A stretch of 64,000 bases of DNA from Candidatus Kutchimonas denitrificans (GTDB lineage: Bacteria > Gemmatimonadota > Gemmatimonadetes > Palauibacterales > KS3-K002): NCBI GenBank assembly GCA_011774835.1, contig JAACAK010000120.1:1-64000 (forward strand). Direction: 5' to 3'. A model generated the notes under the pieces. The model did no database searches. It saw only the letters and a program-made list of their open reading frames with translations, and had not been told where the DNA came from. How positions within the stretch are numbered: the first letter of the stretch is position 1; each line of letters starts with the position of its first letter. Made by a program: the position numbers and the translations under genes. Positions 48,357 to 57,797 of the stretch are shown here, in pieces.

Positions 48357-49025
48357 CTACGTGTCCGTCGATTCAATGTAGATCCGGGTTTCCGGTCCGG
48401 CGAATCGGATCACCAGGATCACCCATGCCGGCTTGCGCTGCTCGCCTCGATAGGCGGGCCAGAACGTCAAGTCGTCGAGAAGACGCGATCCCGCCGACAT
48501 GACCTCATCGCTCGACGCCTCCGCGTTTCGGTTCTCCAAGATCCACCCTTCCGGCCCCACCTTCACACGAACCCGGTAGCGGCCGCGCAGGTCCGGGTAC
48601 TCGTTGATGATCCGGTTCACCACGACCCGATCGTTCCGCAGTCGGGGCGGGTAGCTGGCTCGGGTCACCAGATCGAAGTTCACCGGTACGCGGACCAGAG
48701 CGGGCACGGGATCTCCCCCGGACCGGGCGGGCTCGAATCGCATCTGCTCGCCGATCCAGCGCGCCGCATCGTCCAATTCCTCATTGCCCGAGCTGCTGGC
48801 AAGACGCACCTGCCTCACATATCCCTCCTCATCCACCCGGACCAGAAGCACGACCTCGGCCTCGAAGCCGGCTCCGACCGAGCGCATGGCACGGGTGATC
48901 TCTTCCCTGTTAATGAGGACCGGAGCGATATCGTAGGCAGGCTGCGCCTGGCGGCCGCTGCAACTCGGGAGGGCGAGAACGGCCGCAACGAAGATCGTAA
49001 TGAACTGGCCGAAGCGCTTGCACAT
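48357..49025 (-). CDS. TonB-family C-terminal-domain-like lipoprotein
   Basis: Start M at 49025; AVLALPSCSG lipobox; SVGAGFEAEVVLLVRVDEEGYVRQVRLASSSGNEELDDAARWIGEQMRFEPARSGGDPVPALVRVPVNFDL. Confidence 0.75.
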   Translation of the reverse strand: MCKRFGQFITIFVAAVLALPSCSGRQAQPAYDIAPVLINREEITRAMRSVGAGFEAEVVLLVRVDEEGYVRQVRLASSSGNEELDDAARWIGEQMRFEPARSGGDPVPALVRVPVNFDLVTRASYPPRLRNDRVVVNRIINEYPDLRGRYRVRVKVGPEGWILENRNAEASSDEVMSAGSRLLDDLTFWPAYRGEQRKPAWVILVIRFAGPETRIYIESTDT

Positions 49026-49101
49026 GATGAAGACTCCTGCACCGGGCGCCTTCACCATCATTCAGCGCGGGCGCCCGGCGCGCAAGCTCCCCATTCAATC
49101 G

Positions 49102-49998
49102 CTACTGACGACGGCGCGTCGGCACGTCGAACAGCAGATTCCCTCCCTCGGTGGGCGCGATGATGACGTTCCCCTCCTTCTCACCCACCATCTGAAGCGT
49201 CTGCATATAGTAGTACGACAGGTACTCGGGCGTCAGGCTCTCGCCGATGATGTTCTGCGCGTCCCGTATGCCCAGCGCCTCCTCCCGCTTCTGCTGGGCC
49301 TGCTCCGTGACGATCTCCGTCTGGAACTTCTGCGCCTGGACCTCCTGCTCGCGCTGCAGCTTCAGCTCGATCGCCTCGCGAACCGCCGGCGGCGGCTGGA
49401 TCTCGCGCACGAAGAAGCGGACGACCTGGATTCCCTTGGCGCCCAGCTCTTCGTCCATCAGCTCCTCCACTCGCGACGCGATCCGCAGCCGATCCGTCGA
49501 CAGGATCTCGGCACCGCTCAGCTCGGCGATCGCATCGCGCAGCGCGGTTCGGAACGTCGTGTACACGTACTCGTTCACGTCCCGCATGTCGCCGACCACC
49601 AGGAACAGGTCAACCACCTTAGCGGGAAGTACCCGGTAGCGATAGGCGGCGTCGACCGTGATCGTCAGCTGGTCCGAGGTCAGCGCCTGCGCCTGCTCGC
49701 TGCCGCCGCCCGCCGGGTACTGGATCTCGCGCGTCGGATACGTGAAGTACTGCCTCCAGAACAGTGCCGGCGCGGCGAAGTACAGCCCCTGCCCGAACGA
49801 TTCGTCCACCACGTTACCGGTGATCGGGTTCTGCAGTACGGCCACCTCGTAGTCCGCTACCGTGGTGCAGGAAAACGGCATCGTCACCAGGAAAAGCGCC
49901 ACCGCGGCCGCGGGCACCATCGCCAGCGCCTTGCCCAACGACGGCCGCTTCATCTGCCGGAACTCTCGGGGGATGATTGGATCAGACATGTAAACCAC
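49102..49998 (-). CDS. SPFH/prohibitin-like protein (HflC-like)
   Basis: 298 aa; single N-terminal TM, DYEVAVLQNPITGNVVDESFGQGLYFAAP, coiled-coil REQEVQAQKFQTEIVTEQAQQKREEAL. Confidence 0.85.
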   Translation of the reverse strand: MVYMSDPIIPREFRQMKRPSLGKALAMVPAAAVALFLVTMPFSCTTVADYEVAVLQNPITGNVVDESFGQGLYFAAPALFWRQYFTYPTREIQYPAGGGSEQAQALTSDQLTITVDAAYRYRVLPAKVVDLFLVVGDMRDVNEYVYTTFRTALRDAIAELSGAEILSTDRLRIASRVEELMDEELGAKGIQVVRFFVREIQPPPAVREAIELKLQREQEVQAQKFQTEIVTEQAQQKREEALGIRDAQNIIGESLTPEYLSYYYMQTLQMVGEKEGNVIIAPTEGGNLLFDVPTRRRQ

Positions 49999-50010
49999 CT
50001 CTCTGCTTGT

Positions 50011-50472
50011 TTATGGTCTCTCGTTCTCGTCCTCTCTTACACTCGACTCGTCCCCGCGCCGCCACGTCGCTACGGCCACCGCCACGGCCACCAGCAGCCA
50101 GCCGAGAGCCAGGCCGCGGCCCGCCGTGCGACCGGCGCCCAGGACGCCGACGGAAATCACCAGCACCAACATCGAGGCGATCCCCACGGCGAACACCGCG
50201 ACCCCTTCCCACCAGCGTCGCACCCGCGACGCCGTCAGGCCGGCGGCCACCGCCATCCCGAGGATCGCCAGCGGGATCGCCAGAAGGATCGGGGCCGGCT
50301 CGCTGCAGCCGCCCAGCAGCGGGCAGCCCACCGCGGCTCGCCCGAGACCGCGGCCCGCCAGGTGACCGAGCACGAATCCTCCGGGCGCCAGCGCCGCGGC
50401 GCGCCAGCAGGCGGCGACCAGGCTATCCGGCGGCGTCGATCCCCTGCTTCTCTCTTTCGCGCCGGATGCCAT
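50011..50472 (-). CDS. Small membrane protein, unknown function
   Basis: 153 aa, several hydrophobic stretches. Confidence 0.55.
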   Translation of the reverse strand: MASGAKERSRGSTPPDSLVAACWRAAALAPGGFVLGHLAGRGLGRAAVGCPLLGGCSEPAPILLAIPLAILGMAVAAGLTASRVRRWWEGVAVFAVGIASMLVLVISVGVLGAGRTAGRGLALGWLLVAVAVAVATWRRGDESSVREDENERP

Positions 50473-50548
50473 ATCTGAGGAGGAAGACGAAGCCGCCCCA
50501 CACGAACCCGCAGGTCAGGATCATCACGATGACAGCGCTGCTGTTCAT
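50423..50548 (-). CDS. 41-aa single-TM protein resembling the MetS/MaAIMP small subunit of NSS importers
   Basis: MNSSAVIVMILTCGFVWGGFVFLLRYGIRREREKQGIDAAG; pattern (M..SAxxxMxx...xWGG....L...RR) recalled for that family. Confidence 0.55.
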   Translation of the reverse strand: MNSSAVIVMILTCGFVWGGFVFLLRYGIRREREKQGIDAAG

Positions 50549-50601
50549 GTCGAGCACGCCCTTTCCGATGTACCGCCGACCGAGCTGGCCCGGCGGTCCG
50601 G

Positions 50602-51993
50602 TCACTCCTCTACCGGTTCGAACCGAGCCGTGAAGTGCCGCAGAAACGGCGATTCGTAAGCGATTCGGTAGCCCCGGATCGCCTCGCGGCGGCGCCAGAC
50701 CTCGATGAACGCCTCGACCACGTAATCGATGTGGCTCTGAGTATAAACTCGCCGCGGGATCGCCAGTCGCAACAGCTCCTTCTCCGCCGGGCGTTCCTCG
50801 CCCGACTCCGCCTCCCGATGGCCGAACATCACGCTGCCGATCTCGACCCCCCGGATGCCGGCCTCCCTGTACAGCTCCACGGCCAGCGCGATTCCCGGGT
50901 AGGCGAGCGGCTCGACGTGCGGCAGGAACGCCGCCGCGTCGATGTAGATCGCGTGACCGCCCGGCGGCTGCACGATCGGCACGCCCTCGGCCGATATATG
51001 GCGACCCAGATAATCGGTCGACGCGATCCGATACTGCAGATAGTCCTCCTGCACCACCTCCTCCAGACCCACCGCGATCGCCTCCAGATCCCGGCCCGCC
51101 AACCCTCCGTAGGTCGGATAGCCTTCCGTCAGGATCAGAAGATCCTTCTCCTGCCGGGCCAGGTCCCCGTCGTTCGTGGCCAGAAAGCCGCCGATGTTTC
51201 CCAACCCATCCTTCTTCGCTGACATCGTACAGCCATCGGCGTGCGACATCAGCTCGCGGGCGATCTCGGCCACCGAGCGATCACCATATTCCGGTTCGCG
51301 CAGCTTGATGAAGTACGCGTTCTCCGCGAAGCGACAGGCATCGATGTAGAGCGGCACACCATGACGACGGCAGATCGCGGACACCGCGCGCACGTTTTCC
51401 ATCGAAACCGGCTGGCCGCCGCCCGAGTTGTTGGTGATCGTCAACATGACCAGCGGCACCTTGTCGGGACCCTCCCGATCGAGCAGCGCCTCCAGCGCGC
51501 CGGCATCCATGTTCCCCTTGAACGGATGGCGCTCCGAGGTGTCGGCAGACTCCGGGCAGGGCAGATCCAGCGCCTCGGCCCCGCGATACTCGATGTTGGC
51601 ACGCGTCGTATCGAAATGCGTGTTGTTGGGCACGATCTGGCCCGGCTCGCACGTCACGCTGAACAGGATCCGCTCCGCGGCTCGCCCCTGGTGCGTCGGA
51701 ATGATGTGCTCGAACGGAAAGCAGCGCTTCACCGATTCCTCGAACCGGTAATACGACGGGCTCCCCGCGTACGACTCGTCCCCGCGCATCAGCGCCGCCC
51801 ACTGGTGCGAGCTCATCGCGCCCGTGCCGCTGTCGGTCAGCAGGTCGATCAGCACGTCCTCGGCCTGGAGCAGGAAGACGTTGTATGCCGCAGCGCGGAT
51901 CTTCTCCTCGCGCTCGGACCGCGTCGTCATGCGGATCGGCTCGACCGCCTTGATCCTGAATGGCTCGATAATCGTTTTGATCGCCATCGTCAC
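50602..51993 (-). CDS. tnaA: Tryptophanase / tyrosine phenol-lyase family beta-eliminating lyase
   Basis: 463 aa; PTHQGRAAERILF; NNSGGGQPVSMENVRAV; DACRFAENAYFIKLREPEY; MSAKKDGLGNIGGF. Confidence 0.88.
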   Translation of the reverse strand: MTMAIKTIIEPFRIKAVEPIRMTTRSEREEKIRAAAYNVFLLQAEDVLIDLLTDSGTGAMSSHQWAALMRGDESYAGSPSYYRFEESVKRCFPFEHIIPTHQGRAAERILFSVTCEPGQIVPNNTHFDTTRANIEYRGAEALDLPCPESADTSERHPFKGNMDAGALEALLDREGPDKVPLVMLTITNNSGGGQPVSMENVRAVSAICRRHGVPLYIDACRFAENAYFIKLREPEYGDRSVAEIARELMSHADGCTMSAKKDGLGNIGGFLATNDGDLARQEKDLLILTEGYPTYGGLAGRDLEAIAVGLEEVVQEDYLQYRIASTDYLGRHISAEGVPIVQPPGGHAIYIDAAAFLPHVEPLAYPGIALAVELYREAGIRGVEIGSVMFGHREAESGEERPAEKELLRLAIPRRVYTQSHIDYVVEAFIEVWRRREAIRGYRIAYESPFLRHFTARFEPVEE

Positions 51994-52592
51994 ACCGAAT
52001 CGCTCTGACTGTCATCGCTCCCCAGCAGACCGAGCTCGTCCGCGATCTCGCGCATCGCCTCGATCACCAGCTGCACGTGCTCGTTGAAGTCGACCCCCAG
52101 CTCCTCGATCCCTTTCTTCACGTCTTCCCGGTTGACCCCGCGGGCGAAACTGGAATCCTTCAGCTTCTTCTTGACCGACTTGACCTTCAGATCGGCCAGC
52201 CCGTTCGGGCGAACCAGCGCGCAGGCGGTGAGCAGACCGGTTAGCTCGTCGACGGCGAACAGCGTCTTCGCCATCCGACTCTCGCGCGGCACCCCCGTAT
52301 AGTCGGCGTGCCCCATTATCGCCTGCCGCATCTCCTCCGGATAGCCTTTCTCTTTCAGAATCGCCACACCGGTGGAAGGGTGCTCGTCGTCAGGCTTGCG
52401 TTCGTCGTTGGGCCAGCGCTCGTAGTCGAAGTCGTGGAGCAGCCCGGTGATTCCCCACAGCTCCTCGTCCTCCCCATATTGCCGGGCGTAAGCCCGCATC
52501 GCCGCTTCGACGGCGTACATGTGTCGACGCAGATTTTCGTTGGCCGTGTACTCGTGCATCAGGGCGAGCGCTTCGTCGCGATTCAGTTCCAT
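51990..52592 (-). CDS. HD-domain phosphohydrolase
   Basis: 200 aa; NLRRHMYAVEAAMRAYARQYGEDEELWGITGLLHDFDYERWP. Confidence 0.9.
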   Translation of the reverse strand: MELNRDEALALMHEYTANENLRRHMYAVEAAMRAYARQYGEDEELWGITGLLHDFDYERWPNDERKPDDEHPSTGVAILKEKGYPEEMRQAIMGHADYTGVPRESRMAKTLFAVDELTGLLTACALVRPNGLADLKVKSVKKKLKDSSFARGVNREDVKKGIEELGVDFNEHVQLVIEAMREIADELGLLGSDDSQSDSV

Positions 52593-52652
52593 TTCCTCGA
52601 CTCCCGCTTCTTTAGGCTATACACCGCAACCGTTCAGGTATTCGGCCCTCGC

Positions 52653-53342
52653 TCAAACGGTGTGCGCGCTGGGGCACAGCTCCTCCAGCGGACAACCGTC
52701 GCACTTCGGCTTCCGCGCGTGGCATGTATAACGTCCGTGCAGCACCATTCTGAGCCCGAAGCTGTTCCACCGCTCCTGAGGTACGACCTCCATCAGGTCG
52801 CGCTCGATCTTCTCCGGCTCGCTCGCCTCCGTGAGCTCGAGGCGCTGAGAGACACGCTTGACGTGCGTGTCAACGACGATCCCCTCGTCGATGCCGAAGC
52901 CCGAGCCCAGGATGACATTCGCCGTTTTGCGGCCGATCCCCGGCAGCTCGACCAGTTCCTCCAGCGTCTTCGGCACCTCGCCATCGTGCCTTTCCACCAG
53001 CGCCCGGGCGAAGCCGAGGATCGATTTCGTCTTGTTGCGGAAGAAGCCGGTCGACCGGATCTCCTCCTGGAACTCTTCCGGGTCGGCATCGGCGTAATCC
53101 TCCGCGCTCTGGTATTTCTTGAAAAGGTCCCGAGTCACCTCGTTCACACGCGCGTCCGTGCACTGCGCGGAGAGGATCGTCGCCACCGCCAGCTCCAGCG
53201 GGTTGCTGAATTCCAGCTCGATCTGGGCCGGGTAGGCCTCAGCCAGCCGCTGGACGATCGCCGCAGCTCGATCGGCGGCGGCCTGCCCCGATCGCTTCCC
53301 CCCGCTCGATCCTCCGTTTCCCGTCTTCTTCCTGGCTGACAC
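52653..53342 (-). CDS. nth: Endonuclease III
   Basis: LVELPGIGRKTANVILG; VDTHVKRVSQRLEL; C-terminal Fe-S CHARKPKCDGCPLEELC; GTG start at 53342. Confidence 0.95.
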   Translation of the reverse strand: MSARKKTGNGGSSGGKRSGQAAADRAAAIVQRLAEAYPAQIELEFSNPLELAVATILSAQCTDARVNEVTRDLFKKYQSAEDYADADPEEFQEEIRSTGFFRNKTKSILGFARALVERHDGEVPKTLEELVELPGIGRKTANVILGSGFGIDEGIVVDTHVKRVSQRLELTEASEPEKIERDLMEVVPQERWNSFGLRMVLHGRYTCHARKPKCDGCPLEELCPSAHTV

Positions 53343-53371
53343 GGTCGCTCGTCCTTTCGGTCGTCCTTCGA

Positions 53372-54496
53372 TCAGTGAAGCTGCTGGTACCGATCCAGCC
53401 AGCCCGCGATGTCGGCGCGCGTGATCACGCCCTCCAGGTGATCGTGATCCATGACCAGCGCACGTCCCACCCCTACGCTCTCCAGCTTGCTCAACACTTC
53501 CGCAAGCGAATCCTCCGCCCTCACCGTCACGGCATCGCTGACCGGCATCATCGTGGCCGCCACCGTCGTCGTCGGCCATTTCTCCCGCTCGACGCCCTTG
53601 ACCTGGCTCAGCGTGATGACACCGAGCGTCTTGCCATCGCCGTCCTCCACCGGGAACGCGTTGTAGCGCCGTTTGAGAAAGTAGTCGTCGACCACGTCAC
53701 GCAACGTGAGCCCGGGCCTCACCGTCTCAGGGCTGCGGGTCATCGCCTCCCGCACCTGCACGCCTTCCAGGATACGCCGCAGCACCAGCTGTCGATATCC
53801 GGACTCCGCCGCCTGGATCAGGAACCAGCCGATGAACACCAGCCACATCCCGCTGACCAGGTAGCCGCCGAACAGGTTCAATATGCCCACCCCCACCATG
53901 AGCAGTCCAAAGCCGCGACCGCTGTACGCGGCCCAGCGGGTCGCCCGGCGGATGTCCTTCGAGAAGTGCCATACGGCAGAACGGAACAGCCGTCCTCCGT
54001 CCAACGGGAAGCCCGGTATGAGATTGAAGACGGCGAGGATGAAGTTGAGAAGCGCCAGGTAATCGGCCACACCGGTCAGCGCCGGTGTGGCACCCAGCTC
54101 GCGGCCCAGCTGGGCCAGACCGAGAAAGAAGAGTCCCAGCACCGCGCTGGAGAACGGTCCGACGATGGTGATCAGGAACTCGTCGCGCGGCGTTTCCGCG
54201 TTGGCACGGATGCGGGCCAGCCCGCCGAAGACGAAGAGCGTGATCCCGTCCACCGGGATGCCCCGCGCCCGGGCCACCGCCGAGTGAGCCACTTCGTGTA
54301 GAAAGACGGAGCCGAAGAAGAGCACCGCTCCGGCCCACGCCATGATCACGTATTCCACTGGCTCGAGACCGGGAACCCGGCGTGGAAACTCCGATTGGGC
54401 GAACGTCCAGAGCACCAGCAGGAACACGACGAACCAGGAGAGATCGATGCGGACCTCGAAACCGAAGATGCGGCAGAAACGGATCCCGGTAGTCAT
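53372..54496 (-). CDS. M50 site-2-type protease with C-terminal CBS domains
   Basis: FLHEVAHSAVARARGIPVDGITLFVFGG (HExxH), NLIPGFPLDGGRLFRS, tandem CBS region; ATG at 54496. Confidence 0.93.
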   Translation of the reverse strand: MTTGIRFCRIFGFEVRIDLSWFVVFLLVLWTFAQSEFPRRVPGLEPVEYVIMAWAGAVLFFGSVFLHEVAHSAVARARGIPVDGITLFVFGGLARIRANAETPRDEFLITIVGPFSSAVLGLFFLGLAQLGRELGATPALTGVADYLALLNFILAVFNLIPGFPLDGGRLFRSAVWHFSKDIRRATRWAAYSGRGFGLLMVGVGILNLFGGYLVSGMWLVFIGWFLIQAAESGYRQLVLRRILEGVQVREAMTRSPETVRPGLTLRDVVDDYFLKRRYNAFPVEDGDGKTLGVITLSQVKGVEREKWPTTTVAATMMPVSDAVTVRAEDSLAEVLSKLESVGVGRALVMDHDHLEGVITRADIAGWLDRYQQLH

Positions 54497-55293
54497 TCGC
54501 GGTCCCGCTCGTTCAGCTGCAGCCTGACGTGGTCCAGCGAGGTCGGTCCGACATCGACCGCAGACGATTCGGCCGCTGCGTCCGCCTCGACTCGTTCCGC
54601 CGCCTCGGGGTATCGCTCCATGTACCAGAGCGATGCCAGCGCTAGGCTGACCGCCTCCGAGGGTCGGCCGAGGGAATAGAGGCCGGCCAGATCGGCTCCG
54701 GGGATATCCGATCGAAAGGCATCGGGCTCGGAGCCGGACAGCTCTTCGAGCTCCACCGTCAGGCCGGCCGTACTGAAACCCGGCCGGTCGGCGCGCATCC
54801 CGAGGACCAGCAGGATCTCGATCACCGATCGATCCCCGTCGCGATCGGTCCGCACGAACATGCCCTCGACCGGCTCCGGCGGGTCGTTGGCGATGACGTC
54901 GGCCCAGAACAGGTTGCGCGGCAGCTCGATGTAAAGGCCGCCTCGCGCGCCGGGCGACCAGCCCGAAAGGTCTGGCGGGTCCTCGACCAGACTCCGCGCC
55001 AGCGCCTCCTCGAGCGTGACCAGCTGGAGCCCGGAGCGCCAGAAATGGAAGCAATGATAAAGGGTGTCCAGATAGCGATCGAACGCGGCCATCTCCGCCG
55101 TCTCCGGGACCAGCCGGCCGATCAGGTGCGCCACGCTCTCCAGCTGCGCGAAGCGGTCGCGCTTCCCGGCTTCGATCCCTCTACGCTCCGCCTCTGCAGC
55201 GATCGTCGGGAATTCGTCCTCCGCCAGCTTGGTGCTCCCGAACACCAGCTCGTATGGCGTCAGCCGACCGGATTCCGACCGCCGATCCCTCAT
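54493..55293 (-). CDS. Conserved-looking hypothetical protein
   Basis: 266 aa; overlaps the M50 gene start by 4 nt; no recognised domain. Confidence 0.65.
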   Translation of the reverse strand: MRDRRSESGRLTPYELVFGSTKLAEDEFPTIAAEAERRGIEAGKRDRFAQLESVAHLIGRLVPETAEMAAFDRYLDTLYHCFHFWRSGLQLVTLEEALARSLVEDPPDLSGWSPGARGGLYIELPRNLFWADVIANDPPEPVEGMFVRTDRDGDRSVIEILLVLGMRADRPGFSTAGLTVELEELSGSEPDAFRSDIPGADLAGLYSLGRPSEAVSLALASLWYMERYPEAAERVEADAAAESSAVDVGPTSLDHVRLQLNERDRE

Positions 55294-55318
55294 GCGCCGC
55301 TCCTCGGCCCACCTCGCA

Positions 55319-56785
55319 TCAATCGTTCGGCTCGATCGGCGGTCCGTCCCTGGCGCCGGATCGGCCGCCGAGCCAGCGGTTGAGCAGCAAGAATGCGACG
55401 AGCACGACGGACCACTGCAGCAGCACCGTCCCGATGCTGTAGGTGCTGACCGGGTCCAGCGCCGTCGACCACCCCGTCCCGCGCACCTGTATGAACCACC
55501 AGACGATCAGTACGACCGCCTCGACCAGGCAGAGGCCGATCGCCCATTCCCACCACCGACCGATGTGGACATCGGCGCCAGGGCCGTTGATCAACTCGAG
55601 CCGGAACCGTCGCACGCCGTATTTCATCACGGCGAACGCGAAGAAAAAGCCTGACAGCATGAGACCGACGCCCCAGACGAAGTCCTGGTTGCGGAGGAAC
55701 TCGAGGGAGAGGGCGCTGGGCACTCCAGCCAGGAAGCCAACGCCACCCACCCAGAATATCGCTCGACGCCGCGCCACCCCAGCGTCGACCAGCACCCGCG
55801 TGGCGAGCTCGATCATCGAGATCAGGCTGGTCCAGGCGGCGAACACCAGGGCGAGGAAGAACAGCGCCATGAAGAATCGACCGCCCGGCATGGTCGAGAA
55901 CAGCTGCGGAACCCAGATGAACGTGAGCCCTTCGTTGCCGGCCCCGACGATCTCGGACGCGGCGTCCGGACGCATGGCGAAGACCGTGCACAGCACCATG
56001 ATGCCCGCCAGCAGCGACATCGAGTTGTTGCCGAACCCGAGGGTGAACGCGTTGAGGGTCGTGTCCTCGTTCTTACGCATGTAGACCGCGTACGTCAGAA
56101 TCAGCCCCCACCCCGCACCCGTGTCCCACGCGTTCTGGGTCAGCGCCTCGAGCCAGACCCGATAGCTCAGCAGTTGCGACCAGTCGGGAGTGAACAGGAA
56201 GTTCAGGCCGCGAACGGCGCCGGGCAGCGTGACGGCCCGTATCGCCAGAGCGATGACCAGCACGACCAGGCTGGGGATCAGAATGCTCGCGACCTTCTCG
56301 ATCCCTCGAACGCCTCGAGCGACCACGGCCACACCCAGGATGATCGCGATGCCGTGGGTGAGCAGCGCTCCCGACGACCCCGCATACCCGTTCCAGAAGG
56401 CCTCCGGCGTGGCGCCGGGTATGGCGCCGGTCAGCGTGGCCACGAAGTGCCGGATGCACCAACCCATCACCACGCTGTAGTAGAACATGATCGCCGTCGC
56501 GCACCAGCCGACCCAGGTCCCCATCCAGGCGAACTTGCGGCCGATGAGCTTGCCGAACGCGCCCACCGTCCCGGAGCGCGAGGCCTTGCCCATGGCGAAC
56601 TCGACCAGGATGAGCGGCACCGACCACAGCAGCAGGAAGCAGACCCAGGCGATAAGGAAAGCGCCGCCGCCGTTGGTCGCGACGATCCGCGGGAAGCGCC
56701 ATATGTTGCCCGTCCCGACGGCCATCCCCAGCATGGCCAGCAGCATTCCCCAACGGGACCCGAAGACTTCAGATCGCGAAGTCAC
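55319..56785 (-). CDS. Neurotransmitter:sodium symporter (NSS) family transporter
   Basis: 488 aa; SRWGMLLAMLGMAVGTGNIWRFPRIVATNGGGAFLIAW. Confidence 0.96.
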   Translation of the reverse strand: MTSRSEVFGSRWGMLLAMLGMAVGTGNIWRFPRIVATNGGGAFLIAWVCFLLLWSVPLILVEFAMGKASRSGTVGAFGKLIGRKFAWMGTWVGWCATAIMFYYSVVMGWCIRHFVATLTGAIPGATPEAFWNGYAGSSGALLTHGIAIILGVAVVARGVRGIEKVASILIPSLVVLVIALAIRAVTLPGAVRGLNFLFTPDWSQLLSYRVWLEALTQNAWDTGAGWGLILTYAVYMRKNEDTTLNAFTLGFGNNSMSLLAGIMVLCTVFAMRPDAASEIVGAGNEGLTFIWVPQLFSTMPGGRFFMALFFLALVFAAWTSLISMIELATRVLVDAGVARRRAIFWVGGVGFLAGVPSALSLEFLRNQDFVWGVGLMLSGFFFAFAVMKYGVRRFRLELINGPGADVHIGRWWEWAIGLCLVEAVVLIVWWFIQVRGTGWSTALDPVSTYSIGTVLLQWSVVLVAFLLLNRWLGGRSGARDGPPIEPND

Positions 56786-56797
56786 TTTGCCTGGCCC

Positions 56798-57775
56798 TCA
56801 TGCGGTTTCGGTGGTCGAGCGTCGCCGGTCGGCACTGCTGCGCACCTCTTCCAACCACTCGAGCACCATCCGGTTGAACGTCTCCGCCTGCGAGATCAAG
56901 GACAGGTGTCCCCCATTCGGGACCTCCGCGTATGTGGCTGCCGGGAGGAGGTCCGCGATCTCGCGCTGCCAATCGTTGGGCGTGTAGGTGTCGGTGGCGC
57001 CTGCGATGACCAGGGCAGGCGCCGTTATCTCCGGCAGCCCCCCGCGCAGGTCGCGGTCCTTGAACGTCGCCATGCGAAGTGTGCCCACCGACGTCGGTAT
57101 GCGCACCGGCGCCGTGAGCTCGTACTCGATGATCCGGTCGTTGCCCGGCGACGGATCGTAGACCCACACGCGCCAGTCCCCCCACAACTCCGCCAGCCTC
57201 CGCATCATCCGGACCGGCAGATGGCGCGTCGACCAGCGAGCCAACGGGATCAGCAGCGTTCGGTTCAGGCCGACGTGAGAAAGATCCAGCCGGGCCAGCG
57301 TGTTGGTCAGGATCAGTGCCTCGACCCTGTCGGGGTGCAGCCTGGCGAAGCGCAAACAGATCGGGCCACCGAAGGAGAGGCCCAGGAGCGTCGCCGACGA
57401 CACACCCAGCTCGTCCAGCACGGTGCCCAGATCGGCCGCGAACTGGTCGAAGTTCGCGTCGACTCCCTCGAAGTCGGCGCGCAGGTTCGGTGCGATGACC
57501 CGGTAGCGCTCGGTGAACGCTGGGATCTGGTACCGAAACACCTGGTGGTCTCCGGTCAGCCCGGGCACCAGCACAACCGCCGGACCGGAACCGACGTCGA
57601 CCACGGGAACGCATTCGCCACCTTCGAGCTCGACGAAGCGAGGCTCGATCGACCGGCCGTCGGGACCCCGGATCGTACGCGGTTCGGCCGCCAGGTCGCG
57701 CTGCCGGCGGTGAACCAGGTAGGCGCCGACGGCGGCGCCGAGGCCCAGTGCGAACAGGCGTCTCAGCAGAAGCAC
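56798..57775 (-). CDS. Alpha/beta hydrolase
   Basis: 325 aa; VVLVPGLTGDHQVFRYQIPAF; LLGLSFGGPICLRFA; NGGHLSLI. Confidence 0.92.
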   Translation of the reverse strand: MLLLRRLFALGLGAAVGAYLVHRRQRDLAAEPRTIRGPDGRSIEPRFVELEGGECVPVVDVGSGPAVVLVPGLTGDHQVFRYQIPAFTERYRVIAPNLRADFEGVDANFDQFAADLGTVLDELGVSSATLLGLSFGGPICLRFARLHPDRVEALILTNTLARLDLSHVGLNRTLLIPLARWSTRHLPVRMMRRLAELWGDWRVWVYDPSPGNDRIIEYELTAPVRIPTSVGTLRMATFKDRDLRGGLPEITAPALVIAGATDTYTPNDWQREIADLLPAATYAEVPNGGHLSLISQAETFNRMVLEWLEEVRSSADRRRSTTETA

Positions 57776-57797
57776 CCCCCGGCTCGGACCCAGACCT

